From assembly GCA_021793405.1 (NCBI GenBank), contig JAJYSV010000040.1:1-37870 (forward strand): DNA of 37,870 nt, written 5' to 3'. The stretch's first letter is position 1, and each line of letters begins with the position of its first letter. A program made the translations under genes and the position numbers. Below are positions 1 through 7,731 of this stretch, one piece after another. The notes under the pieces were generated by a model, which did not search any database, had not been told where the DNA came from, and saw only the letters and a program-made list of their open reading frames with translations. This DNA comes from Acidobacteriota bacterium. GTDB lineage: Bacteria > Acidobacteriota > Terriglobia > Terriglobales > Acidobacteriaceae.

Positions 1-1
1 G

Positions 2-106
2 GCTCGCACCAAGGAAGCACTGGAGGAAGCCATTTCCGAGTTGCTGCCGCAACTCTCTCCGGGGAACGCCGAGGCTTGGTTCAGAACTCGCTTCGGTACT
101 CTATAG
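2..106 (+). CDS. C-terminal end of an IS630-like transposase (partial)
   Basis: Only the last 34 codons lie in the window and they end at TAG 104-106. The readable tail contains TKEALEEAISELLPQLSP followed by AEAWFR. This resembles the C-terminus of IS630-family transposases, where a TPEAL-x-A-I helix precedes a short D-A-R-x-W-F motif. The catalytic DDE core would lie outside the window, so it cannot be seen whether the element is intact. No terminal inverted repeat was recognised in the next 150 bases. The call rests on motif resemblance only; another helical protein tail is possible. Confidence 0.42.
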   Translation, partial: ARTKEALEEAISELLPQLSPGNAEAWFRTRFGTL

Positions 107-263
107 CAACTGTGAAAATGCTCTAGAGCGGATTTACAGATACTGGGATCAAAATGGAAGGAGTCATTCTGAGCGCAGCGAAGAATCCAGAGGGGCGATT
201 GCAGCGTTTACGATGCGGGTATCGTCGCGATTTTTCGCCACGAATGACCATACAAACTGTAAA

Positions 264-914
264 TCAGCTATAGCAGCAGCCGCAAGGATTTCCCCGCCAA
301 GCTGCCTGGCCCTCTTTGAGCAGAAATGGGATGGCGGCCAATGCCGCGATGGAATCGAACCATGCGATATGAAAGGTGGCGTTGAGCGAGAGTCCAACCA
401 AGGCAATTAACGCTAGATATGCACATGTAGCCGACTGCGCCGCATCCGCTGCCAAGGCAGAGTTGTTTCTTCGCCGTGCTTCCCGGCGCTTCAGTCCAGC
501 CAGGATTGGCATTGCGAAAAGGGCGGCGATGGTGATACCGATTCCTGTCCGACTGGTCTCAGGTCGTAGATGCAGGGCCAGCGATAGAGCTGCAATCAGC
601 AATACGACCATTGCAAGAAGAAAGAGGAGTGCCCCAGCAGTGCGGCCAGCCGTCCGTTCCGAAATCGAGACTCGCGGTACGAACTGCAAGAGCACAACAC
701 TTGCAGAGAACAATTCAACAATGCTGTCGGAGCCGAAGGCAAGCATTGCCGGACTATGGGATTCCACTGCGGCGTAGAGTGAGACTGCGGTTTCCACCAG
801 CATCCATCCCAGCGTAATCCCTTGTAGCCAGAAGACCGCAGTGGCGGGACGGTGCACTGAGGCGCACACCTGAGCTTCAGGAAGCGGAGCGCGAATTTGA
901 AACAATCCAGGCAT
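264..914 (-). CDS. CDF-like cation transporter membrane domain protein
   Basis: A 216-residue integral membrane protein with about five to six hydrophobic segments. Near residue 60 it carries GSDSIVELFSAS, matching the second transmembrane helix of cation diffusion facilitator (CDF) proteins, where the Asp helps bind the metal. Near residue 155 AADAAQS matches the metal-binding helix 5, and FDSIAALAA matches helix 6. The usual cytoplasmic C-terminal dimerisation domain is missing; the chain ends in a Cys-rich tail, CGCCYS. Short CDF-like proteins of about 200 residues exist, so this need not be a truncation. Substrate is unknown. It stands alone, about 90 bases from its divergent neighbour side, and no strong ribosome binding site was seen. 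Confidence 0.68.
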   Translation of the reverse strand: MPGLFQIRAPLPEAQVCASVHRPATAVFWLQGITLGWMLVETAVSLYAAVESHSPAMLAFGSDSIVELFSASVVLLQFVPRVSISERTAGRTAGALLFLLAMVVLLIAALSLALHLRPETSRTGIGITIAALFAMPILAGLKRREARRRNNSALAADAAQSATCAYLALIALVGLSLNATFHIAWFDSIAALAAIPFLLKEGQAAWRGNPCGCCYS

Positions 915-1001
915 GCGGTTTTCTACAGAATAATCTCTTACAAACTATCCAATCTGGCCGTTCTATAACCAGCTTCCAGCTTGTCCGATGAATTGAGTGC
1001 C

Positions 1002-1787
1002 TCACACGGGCGTATGGATACAAGCACGGCACATAGCCCGAACTATATGCCAACCATGTTCGTCAGATCCCTTATCGAAAGGCTCGCCGGTATGATCGAT
1101 GGCGTTGGTCACATGGGCCACCACGCCGACGTTTGCGTGACGCCCTTGTGCGAAAGCAAACAGTGAAGCCGCTTGCATCTCGACGGCCAAGGCCCCATTG
1201 GCTGCATGCTCCCTCAGTTCCTCCGCAGTTTCACGATAAGGAGCGTCCGTTGTCCAAACAAGCCCTTGCGAAACTGGAAGTCCTAGCGCTTGCAGACCTT
1301 TGTAAAGACTGGCCGCCAGCTTATTGGGGGCTGCAACGTAATCTGCCGCGGGCAGATAGTGATATGAAGTTCCTTCATCCCGAATGGCGCTGGTTGCGAC
1401 CACAAGACTCGGCACGGGAAGAGCAGGACTGACCCGGCCTGCGGAAGTGAGGCCGAGAAGAACACGAGCGCCGGAGACGTAAAGCTGCTCGGCAACCAGC
1501 ACCGCATAGGGGCCGCCGATGGTCCGGGCCACGATGCCACATTCCGTTCCGTCGATCTCAAAGGAATACATGGTTGTGTGAAAGCACGCCCAGGCTGGAT
1601 ACGGGTGGGCCATGCCTGTCTTTACGAGCCAGTCGGTAAGATCACCATCGAAGTCGAGGACACATATCTCTGGTACGCTTGCGGTTTCGATTCCGCGTTC
1701 GGCGCGAACAGCCTCCACGAGTGCTTCCGGCCTGAAAGCGCTGGGCGATGCAAGCCGGTGACGGAACAGCGGGAAATGTTTATCCAT
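1002..1787 (-). CDS. Nucleoside phosphorylase (PNP/UDP family)
   Basis: A protein of about 261 residues of the purine/uridine phosphorylase superfamily, which cleaves nucleosides with phosphate to a base and ribose-1-phosphate. Supporting segments are a glycine-rich phosphate-binding region (VARTIGGPYAVLVAEQL), the SAGRVSP strand-loop and the late motif ALAVEMQAASLFAFA, whose Glu-Met pair contacts the ribose in the family. The ending is typical of the fold. The chosen start is ATG at 1787; an in-frame GTG at 1793 is also possible and neither has a clear Shine-Dalgarno. The gene is divergent from the exported-protein gene at 1847. Between them lies an ArsR-type inverted repeat (1817-1840) that may control both. 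Which nucleoside is used cannot be told. Confidence 0.8.
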   Translation of the reverse strand: MDKHFPLFRHRLASPSAFRPEALVEAVRAERGIETASVPEICVLDFDGDLTDWLVKTGMAHPYPAWACFHTTMYSFEIDGTECGIVARTIGGPYAVLVAEQLYVSGARVLLGLTSAGRVSPALPVPSLVVATSAIRDEGTSYHYLPAADYVAAPNKLAASLYKGLQALGLPVSQGLVWTTDAPYRETAEELREHAANGALAVEMQAASLFAFAQGRHANVGVVAHVTNAIDHTGEPFDKGSDEHGWHIVRAMCRACIHTPV

Positions 1788-1816
1788 ATTCACGTTTATA
1801 CCAAGCCGTTTGACTT

Positions 1817-1840
1817 ATATTCAAGTCAATGATTGACTAA
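1817..1840. promoter_or_regulatory. Candidate ArsR-type operator (imperfect copy)
   Basis: The left arm ATATTCAA (1817-1824), an 8-base spacer and the right arm TTGACTAA (1833-1840) match the perfect inverted repeat in front of the ArsR-rhodanese gene (4153-4176) at 14 of 16 arm positions, with identical spacing. A second, nested palindrome GTCAAT-g-ATTGAC occupies 1825-1837. The site lies between the divergent nucleoside phosphorylase and exported-protein genes and ends only a few bases before the ATG at 1847. The inferred role is repression by the regulator encoded at 4183. Confidence 0.5.
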
Positions 1841-1846
1841 TTGATT

Positions 1847-2662
1847 ATGAGGAACTCGAGGCTGATAAGCCGCCAGTGCAAGGTATCTGGAATAAGAATC
1901 CTGTGCGTTTTGGCCGGTTTTTTGTTCATTCATCTCTCAGTGCGGCCAGCATACTCGCAAGCGAAAACGGCGGTCCCGCCTGACGGTACTGCAATCCCTG
2001 TCTCCTTTACCCATACGATCGATGCCCGGAAGGAAAAGCAGGGGAATCGAATTATTGCAAAAACTATGCAAGTTGTTCTTTATGGTCCTGTCGAAAGCAT
2101 TGACAAGGGATCACTGGTGCTTGGTCATGTCGTCGATGTTTCGTACACAGGGAAAGACGGGCCATCCACGATAACGATCAAGTTCGACCGGATTGTCGAT
2201 AAACACCGGACTGTGCCGATATGCGCCTCCGTGCGGGCCATGGCAAACTCCATCGCGGCAAACGATGCCACTGCGGAATCGACTTCGCTCGACTCCGGTT
2301 CACCCATGGGCACCACCCTTGTCGGAGGCGATCATCTGTGGCTTGGAGGCAAGAAGGTTTACGCAACAGATCACGATATTGTTGGAATCCGGGACCGTTT
2401 CGGAATATTTTCTCGGCTAGAACCAGCCGAATCAAACGATGGAACATCTGCTGCGTGCGGTGGAATCCCTACCTTGCAGTCGGTCGCAATCTTCTCTTCC
2501 GGAGCATGTGGCCTCTATGGATTTCCCGAAACACAAATGAGCGCCGCAGGCAATACAACCCCTCGCGGAGAGATAAAGCTTGAGTCAAATCGATATCCGG
2601 TGGAGATTTCTTCTGGAAGTGCCGCACTTTTGCAGATCGTCAGATGTGACGCATCGCGATAG
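1847..2662 (+). CDS. Exported protein of unknown function
   Basis: A protein of about 271 residues. The first 33 or so residues form a signal peptide: a basic start, then a hydrophobic core ILCVLAGFLFIHLSV and a cleavage region ending AYSQA. The mature part begins with a segment of the form VSFTHTIDARKEKQGNRI, then KTMQVVLYGPVESIDKGSLVLGHVVDV. This looks like a beta-rich domain found in many acidobacterial exported proteins of unknown role. The second half has several cysteines (near SAACGG and SSGACGLYG) that could form disulfides. ATG 1847 is preferred; a TTG six bases earlier would lie against the operator. A ribosome binding site is not obvious. Function not recognised. Confidence 0.6.
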   Translation: MRNSRLISRQCKVSGIRILCVLAGFLFIHLSVRPAYSQAKTAVPPDGTAIPVSFTHTIDARKEKQGNRIIAKTMQVVLYGPVESIDKGSLVLGHVVDVSYTGKDGPSTITIKFDRIVDKHRTVPICASVRAMANSIAANDATAESTSLDSGSPMGTTLVGGDHLWLGGKKVYATDHDIVGIRDRFGIFSRLEPAESNDGTSAACGGIPTLQSVAIFSSGACGLYGFPETQMSAAGNTTPRGEIKLESNRYPVEISSGSAALLQIVRCDASR

Positions 2663-2751
2663 TTCCATGCTAGCTGGCGAGACTCCCATGGAGTTTCCTG
2701 TCTTCCTCCCACAGATGAACCCTATTTACATCCTTTACATCGGAGCATGGA

Positions 2752-3681
2752 ATGCAATTGTGGTTGCCTAATTTAAAAGTCTGTAGCGGATTTTTGCTTG
2801 TTGGTTTTGCGTTTTCCGCAGCACGCTTTGCTTTGGCCTCGCCTGCTACCTTTATTACGGCGCTGCCAGTCGCTGAGAACCAAACACTGACTCGTTTTAA
2901 TTGGGACCCCATCTTTAGCGGTCAGGATCTAACTAACTTCCAGTTCCCATTTGACATTGCTTATGGCTTGAATGCGCGATGGACTCTTTTTGCCACGTTG
3001 AATCCCATGTATAACTCCATCCAGACGCAAACACCCTCTGGCCAGAGCAACATCAGTTCTGGCGGTTTGGGAGACACGCTTGTGTTTGCCCGTTACACAT
3101 TATTCAGCCGCGATACATCGAAATCGACATTGCGCATTGCTCCAGTGGCAGGCTTGTATTTACCCAGCGGCAGCAATGCACTCAGCGATTCCAATGGACT
3201 CTTGCCAGCGCCGATACAAACCGGCTCCGGCAGCGTGGCTCCTTATGGAGGTGTGGCATTTGGCTGGAACGGCCCAGCGTACGGGCTTGCCGCAGACAGC
3301 ACCTTTCGCCACAATCCCATTACAAGCACGGGCATCAACCCCGGCGACCAATTCCGCGTGGACGGGCAGGCAGAGCTGCGATTATATCCCTTGACTTTGC
3401 CCGAAATCGGTCTGCCGAAAGAGCTATGGATCTCGATCGAAGAAAATTACCAGCACAATTCTCTTTCCCACATCGACGGCCAGGTCTCGCCCGGCTCTGG
3501 CGGTTTGAGTTTCTATCAGGATGCGGTTCTTGAATATGCAACATTGCACTACGAGATCGGTGCGGGCATACAGCTTCCAGTCGTACAAGATTTGAATGGC
3601 CCGAACGATGTGCGGGAAAAGCGTCAACTGTTATTTTTTACCGAATACTATCTCTCCGGTTTCAAAAGGCACAAACAATGA
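2752..3681 (+). CDS. Outer-membrane beta-barrel protein (MetA/phenol-degradation-like family)
   Basis: A 309-residue exported protein. Residues 1-30 form a signal peptide with a hydrophobic core (GFLLVGFAFSAARFALA). The rest alternates short amphipathic strands with turns, including GGLGDTLVFARYTLF, VAPVAGLYLPSG-type and YGGVAFGWNG segments, and ends in an aromatic strand, FFTEYYLSGF. This matches the barrel family often labelled putative MetA-pathway of phenol degradation, whose members are outer-membrane proteins without a proven transport substrate. Its stop overlaps the next gene's start by 4 bases (ATGA), so the two are probably translated together. It also lies upstream of the sulfur operon, on the same strand. 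Confidence 0.65.
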   Translation: MQLWLPNLKVCSGFLLVGFAFSAARFALASPATFITALPVAENQTLTRFNWDPIFSGQDLTNFQFPFDIAYGLNARWTLFATLNPMYNSIQTQTPSGQSNISSGGLGDTLVFARYTLFSRDTSKSTLRIAPVAGLYLPSGSNALSDSNGLLPAPIQTGSGSVAPYGGVAFGWNGPAYGLAADSTFRHNPITSTGINPGDQFRVDGQAELRLYPLTLPEIGLPKELWISIEENYQHNSLSHIDGQVSPGSGGLSFYQDAVLEYATLHYEIGAGIQLPVVQDLNGPNDVREKRQLLFFTEYYLSGFKRHKQ

Positions 3682-4115
3682 CGGTCTGTACAGGGAGTTT
3701 ATATCGCGTTTTGGCACTCTTGCTGCTCCTTAGCGTGTCGTGTGTCGCCGACTCTCAAACATCGAAATCTTCGCAGGATGCATCGTGGCAACGTGTCACA
3801 GCGCATCTGAATGGGGTATTTTCTCCTCGTGGGTTCTTCAATATTCTGGTCAGGCTCTACTCGCTGCCGACTTTGGAGAGCGCGCAGTTCAATCTGCGGC
3901 AGTCCTCCATCATTCTGGATTTTCCTCCGGGCACTCCTCCAATAACCAGCGACCAAATTCAACGCATCGAGAAGGACGCTGGGTATCGCCCCGGTCAAGT
4001 CGAGATTCAGCAAATTCCGGTGCGCAGTTTTGCCGAGAGCGGTCCGGGATGGACAAAGATAAAGCATCCACAGTCGAAATACGCTGTCATCCGCTGGTTG
4101 AAACAAAACTTTTAG
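3678..4115 (+). CDS. Small exported protein with an HMA-like fold, lacking the metal-binding cysteines
   Basis: A 145-residue protein with a signal peptide of about 26 residues (VLALLLLLSVSCVADSQ). The mature part reads like a beta-alpha-beta-beta-alpha-beta heavy-metal-associated domain. It has a first strand FNILVRLYSL, then LESAQFNLRQSSIILDF, then a helix DQIQRIEKDAGYRPG ending in the typical D-A-G-Y turn, and a last strand VEIQQI. The CxxC that binds metal in true HMA domains is absent. Start and preceding stop overlap as ATGA, so it is coupled to the barrel gene. The fold call is an inference from pattern; function is unknown. Confidence 0.55.
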   Translation: MTVCTGSLYRVLALLLLLSVSCVADSQTSKSSQDASWQRVTAHLNGVFSPRGFFNILVRLYSLPTLESAQFNLRQSSIILDFPPGTPPITSDQIQRIEKDAGYRPGQVEIQQIPVRSFAESGPGWTKIKHPQSKYAVIRWLKQNF

Positions 4116-4152
4116 CGCGGGGAACAAACCAGTTTCGACAAACTTTTGACTG

Positions 4153-4176
4153 ATATTCAAGTATGTGTTTGAATAT
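4153..4176. promoter_or_regulatory. ArsR-type operator, perfect inverted repeat
   Basis: ATATTCAA (4153-4160), an 8-base spacer and TTGAATAT (4169-4176) form a perfect inverted repeat with 8-bp arms. It sits 6 bases before the preferred ATG (4183) of the ArsR-rhodanese gene, as expected for an autoregulatory operator of an ArsR/SmtB protein. The same design recurs at 1817-1840. Confidence 0.65.
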
Positions 4177-4182
4177 GTGAGC

Positions 4183-4863
4183 ATGAAGAACTTAACCAAG
4201 CGAGCATTCAAGACTGAGCTGTTTGAGGAATTCGCGCGCATCGGTAAAGCGCTTTCGAGTGGCCGTCGGCTAGAGCTTATCGAGCTTCTCGCCCAGAGCG
4301 AGAGGACCGTCGAGGAGCTTGCTGCGGAAACTGGCATGTCGATCGCCAATGCTTCGCAGCATCTCCAGGTACTTCGGAGTGCGCGTCTTGTGGATGTGCG
4401 CCGCCAAGGAACCTATGCCTGGTATCGCTTGAGCGATGAGCATGTGCTGAGATTGTGGCTGAGCCTGCGTGAGGTCGGCGAAATGCAGCTTGCTGAAATC
4501 GAGCGTATTGTCGAGGACTTCTTCAAAGACCGCAAGGACATGGAAGCAACCACCTGTGAGGATTTACTGAAACATCTCAAAACAGGAAGCGTGGTCGTGC
4601 TTGATGTTCGTCCAGAGCAGGAATACAGCGCGGGGCACATCCGGGGCGCACGGTCGATCCCAGTGAATGAACTGGAAGCACGATTGAAGGAAATTCCTAA
4701 AAAGAAAACCATCGTGGCGTACTGTCGCGGCCCCTACTGTGTTCTTGCTGACGAGGCTGTCGCCATCCTGCGAGCCAAGGGTTTTAACGCGCTCCGTTTC
4801 AAAGGCGGGTTCCCGGACTGGAAAGCGCGAGGGCTGCCCGTGGAACGCGCGATCCCTCCTTGA
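4183..4863 (+). CDS. ArsR-family repressor fused to a rhodanese domain
   Basis: A 226-residue two-domain regulator. Residues 10-90 form an ArsR winged helix (FARIGKALSSGRRLELIELL, recognition helix SIANASQHLQVLRSARLV, wing RRQGTYAWYRL). Residues 122-222 form a rhodanese domain with VLDVRPEQEYSAGHI and the active-site loop Y-C-R-G-P-Y-C (Cys181, Cys186). Rhodaneses carry sulfane sulfur on the first cysteine, so a persulfide-sensing role is plausible, in line with sulfide-responsive ArsR proteins such as BigR and SqrR. A GTG at 4165 in the same frame would lie inside the operator, so ATG 4183 was chosen. The gene leads the operon with the flavoprotein, desulfurase and DsrE genes, which fits sulfur control. 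Confidence 0.85.
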   Translation: MKNLTKRAFKTELFEEFARIGKALSSGRRLELIELLAQSERTVEELAAETGMSIANASQHLQVLRSARLVDVRRQGTYAWYRLSDEHVLRLWLSLREVGEMQLAEIERIVEDFFKDRKDMEATTCEDLLKHLKTGSVVVLDVRPEQEYSAGHIRGARSIPVNELEARLKEIPKKKTIVAYCRGPYCVLADEAVAILRAKGFNALRFKGGFPDWKARGLPVERAIPP

Positions 4864-4899
4864 AGCAGGAGAAAGATCCGAGTCAATGAGGTAGGGCGG

Positions 4900-6120
4900 G
4901 TGAGCATGGACAAAAAGCGAGTCGTGGTGGTGGGTGGGTCATTTGGTGGAATCAACGCGGCCTATGAGCTTCGTAGGAGGCTTCCGCGAGATGCCGAGAT
5001 CACGGTGATCTCACGGGACGCGGCATTTACGTTCATGCCTTCGCTGCTGTGGGTCATCATGGGATGGCGCGATCCATCGCGACTACAGGTTCCTCTGGAT
5101 GGGCCGCTCCAACGTCGGCGGACACGTTTTGTGCAGGATGAAGTGAAGGAACTCGACCCTAAACGGGGAGAGGTCCGAACGTCTTCGGCGAAATTCCCAT
5201 ACGATGCCCTCATTCTCTGTCCAGGAGCGGACCTGGATTATGCAGCGGTCCCCGGTCTTGATCCGAAGTATGGGCACATCCATTCCACCTTTACGGCCGA
5301 TGAAGCTGTCCAGGCGCGCGATTCTCTGGCGAAGGTGCTGGCATCGGATTCAGGACGCATCGTGATCGGCGCGGTGGCGGGAGCAAGTTGCATCGGCCCG
5401 GCATACGAGTTGGTGATGATGATCGACACGGTGCTGAAACGGGCAAAGAAGCGTCATCGCTTCTCGCTTGCCTTCGTGACGCCGGAACCATTTTTGGGTC
5501 ACTTCGGCGTCGGCGGCATTGGCGCATCTCCTCGCATGATTCAGGACGAGTTTGCTGAGCGGGACATTAACTCTACCGTAAATGCCAAAATCGTCGAGGC
5601 GCGACCAAACAGCCTTACGTTGGCGGGCAACACAGAACTGCCGTTTGATTTCTCGCTTGTGGTCCCGGCGTTTCTCGGCAGCCCATTCGTCCGCGCGGTC
5701 GAGGGTCTGGGCAATGCGAAGGGATTTATTCCCGTAACGCCGCACTTGTCCAGCGCAAAATTCGAAAACATCTACGCCGCCGGCGTCGCGGTTGCGATTG
5801 CTCCGCCTGGAGTGACCCCGGTGCCCGTTGCCGTTCCGAAAACTGGCCACCTGAGCGAATTGATGGCCCGGATTGCCGCGCGCAATGTTGCGGCGGAGTT
5901 CGCTGGCGGCAAAAAACTGAATGGTCTTACGCTGCCTATGACCTGCATCGCGGATGCGGGCGACACGGCGTTCTATTTGTCCGCAGAACCATTCCTGCCC
6001 CCGCGCAACAAGATCGTCGCAAAACGCGCCAAGTGGGCGAGGTACTTGAAAATCGCTTTTGAACGGTACTACCTGGCCAAGATCCGGCATGATTTGCCGT
6101 CGGTCCACTTTGGGTGGTAG
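4900..6120 (+). CDS. FAD-dependent oxidoreductase, sulfide:quinone reductase-like
   Basis: A protein of about 406 residues with an N-terminal Rossmann FAD-binding motif (VVVVGGSFGGINAAYELRRR, residues 8-27). Cys164 lies in GASCIGPAYE and Cys349 in PMTCIADAGD. Both cysteines sit where sulfide:quinone oxidoreductases carry redox cysteines, and the GASC-x-GPAYE context is typical of SQR-like proteins. The likely role is oxidation of sulfide or another low-potential sulfur donor, with electrons to quinone. The C-terminus (KIAFERYYLAKIRH) is amphipathic, suiting a membrane-edge protein. The start is GTG 4900, seven bases after GAGG; ATG 4906 is also possible. It begins 36 bases after the repressor gene and is the second gene of the operon. 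Confidence 0.8.
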   Translation: MSMDKKRVVVVGGSFGGINAAYELRRRLPRDAEITVISRDAAFTFMPSLLWVIMGWRDPSRLQVPLDGPLQRRRTRFVQDEVKELDPKRGEVRTSSAKFPYDALILCPGADLDYAAVPGLDPKYGHIHSTFTADEAVQARDSLAKVLASDSGRIVIGAVAGASCIGPAYELVMMIDTVLKRAKKRHRFSLAFVTPEPFLGHFGVGGIGASPRMIQDEFAERDINSTVNAKIVEARPNSLTLAGNTELPFDFSLVVPAFLGSPFVRAVEGLGNAKGFIPVTPHLSSAKFENIYAAGVAVAIAPPGVTPVPVAVPKTGHLSELMARIAARNVAAEFAGGKKLNGLTLPMTCIADAGDTAFYLSAEPFLPPRNKIVAKRAKWARYLKIAFERYYLAKIRHDLPSVHFGW

Positions 6121-6146
6121 GCCGGTTGCGACACACAAGGAACAGT

Positions 6147-7262
6147 ATGCGCATCTACCTTGATTTCAATGCGAGTACGCCGGTAGCGCCCGAGGTTGCC
6201 GCTGCAATGCAGGCGATGCTGGATAGGCCGTTCGGGAACCCGTCGAGCGATCACTGGGCAGGAAAGCCCGCGCGGGAGGCCGTTGAGAAGGCGCGGGCAC
6301 AGCTCGCCCACCTTCTGGGGTGCGACGCCTGCGAGGTTGTCTTCACCAGCGGTGGAAGCGAAGCGAACAATCACGCATTAAAGGGAATCTTCTTCGCCAG
6401 ACCAACTGCGCACTTCCACATCATCACGACGCAGGTCGAGCACCCTGCGGTCATCCATCCCTGCCGCTTTCTGGAACGGCTCGGGGCGAAGGTTACCTGG
6501 CTGCCGGTGGATGCCTTCGGTCGCGTCGATCCAGAAGATGTGCGGCGCGCGGTGACGCAGGCCACGGTCCTGATTTCCGTAATGCACGCCAATAACGAAG
6601 TTGGCACCATCCAACCCATTGCGGAGATCGGTCAAATCGCTCGCGAGCACGGAATCGTGTTCCATACCGATGCCGCCCAGTCCGTGGGAAAGATTCCAAC
6701 AAAGGTTGGAGAGCTGGGTATCGATCTCTTGTCTGTGGCGGGCCACAAACTCTACGGTCCAAAAGGCGTGGGAGCGCTCTATGTCCGTGCCGGTATGCAA
6801 CTGGAGCCGCTCATCCACGGCGCGGGGCATGAAGCGGGCCGCCGCGCGGGTACGGAGAGCGTTCTGCTCGATGTAGGTCTTGGCGCGGCTTGCGAACTGA
6901 CCGAATCATGGATCGGCAGGCAGTCAATCCGGGAACTGAGAGACCTGTTCTGGCGCCGGTTGACCGAGGAGTTCGACGGCAGCGTAGTTCTCAATGGGCA
7001 TCCGACGGACCGTTTGCCGAACACTCTGAACGTTAGTTTCCCCGGCAAGGTTGGGGCGGAGATTCTGCACGCCTTGGATGGGGTGGCTGCCTCAACGGGT
7101 TCGGCCTGCCACTCCGGTTTGATCGAGCTATCACCCGTCCTGAAGGCGATGAGGGTTCCTGCGGAGACCGGTATGGGCGCGATTCGGTTCAGCCTGGGTC
7201 GCACGACGACCGAGGAGGAAATCGAAGTCGTTGTGAGGCGACTGAAAGAGATTCTTGGCTAA
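6147..7262 (+). CDS. Cysteine desulfurase (NifS/IscS class)
   Basis: A 371-residue pyridoxal-phosphate enzyme that removes sulfur from cysteine as an enzyme-bound persulfide. It starts MRIYLDFNASTPV, typical of the family. Residues 66-80 hold FTSGGSEANNHALKG. The phosphate/pyridine site is HTDAAQSVGK, the PLP lysine is Lys201 in SVAGHKLYGPKG and the catalytic cysteine is Cys321 in STGSACHSG. ATG 6147 is preceded by AAGGA at a good distance; an upstream in-frame start at 6114 would overlap the flavoprotein and was rejected. It lies 26 bases downstream of the flavoprotein and 27 upstream of the DsrE gene. In this context it probably supplies persulfide sulfur to DsrE or to Fe-S assembly. Confidence 0.92.
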   Translation: MRIYLDFNASTPVAPEVAAAMQAMLDRPFGNPSSDHWAGKPAREAVEKARAQLAHLLGCDACEVVFTSGGSEANNHALKGIFFARPTAHFHIITTQVEHPAVIHPCRFLERLGAKVTWLPVDAFGRVDPEDVRRAVTQATVLISVMHANNEVGTIQPIAEIGQIAREHGIVFHTDAAQSVGKIPTKVGELGIDLLSVAGHKLYGPKGVGALYVRAGMQLEPLIHGAGHEAGRRAGTESVLLDVGLGAACELTESWIGRQSIRELRDLFWRRLTEEFDGSVVLNGHPTDRLPNTLNVSFPGKVGAEILHALDGVAASTGSACHSGLIELSPVLKAMRVPAETGMGAIRFSLGRTTTEEEIEVVVRRLKEILG

Positions 7263-7289
7263 TAACCTCAACCATGCGAAAGGAAACCT

Positions 7290-7640
7290 ATGAATTATCT
7301 TCTGATTCTCAATGATCCTCCATACGGTACCGAGCGTAGTTACAATGGCCTTCGACTGGCGAATGAACTGGCCAAAGACGAGAAAAATACCGTTAAGGTG
7401 TTCCTAATCGGAGATGCGGCGGCTTGTGGAGTTGCGGGGCAGACGACGCCCAACGGATATTACAACATCGAGCGAATGTTGAAAATCCTTGCATTGAAGC
7501 ACTGCGGGATCGGCGTTTGCGGGAGTTGCATGGATGCGCGGGGCATCAAACCCGAAGCAATCATGGAAGGCGCTCACCGGAGCACCATGAGCGAGTTGAC
7601 CGGCTGGACACAGGAAGCGGATAAAGTCATTGTTTTCTGA
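7290..7640 (+). CDS. DsrE/DsrF-like sulfur carrier protein
   Basis: A 116-residue protein of the DsrE/TusD fold. Its N-terminus MNYLLILNDPPYGTERSYNG and the strand VKVFLIGDAAACG are typical of YchN/DsrE proteins. Cysteines lie at 46, 72, 77 and 80; the C-G-S-C pair in GVCGSCMDARG is at the position where DsrE-family proteins carry persulfide. The C-terminus ends in the short strand ADKVIVF. As the last gene of the ArsR-rhodanese operon it probably relays sulfur between the flavoprotein, desulfurase and acceptors. The start ATG follows GGAAA. No clear terminator is seen downstream. Confidence 0.85.
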   Translation: MNYLLILNDPPYGTERSYNGLRLANELAKDEKNTVKVFLIGDAAACGVAGQTTPNGYYNIERMLKILALKHCGIGVCGSCMDARGIKPEAIMEGAHRSTMSELTGWTQEADKVIVF

Positions 7641-7731
7641 CTTTTTTGGCGTCGACACGGCGATGGTTTATCCGACATTCCTGGCTGCCATTAACGATGT
7701 CGCGCAGGCAGCATGGGTAGGGCCGCGATGA

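Noticed and set aside
2660-2751. GGCGAGACTCCC and GGAGTTTCC as a possible further fluoride riboswitch before the barrel gene
   Set aside because: The order of elements is wrong, and the second stem and GATGA segment are missing.
3699-4349. 216-codon minus-strand frame opposite the HMA-like and ArsR genes
   Set aside because: No domain is seen; it crosses the operator and is antisense to two better-supported genes.
5350-6138. Long open frame on the minus strand opposite the flavoprotein
   Set aside because: It runs antisense to a gene with clear FAD and Cys motifs and has no recognisable domain.
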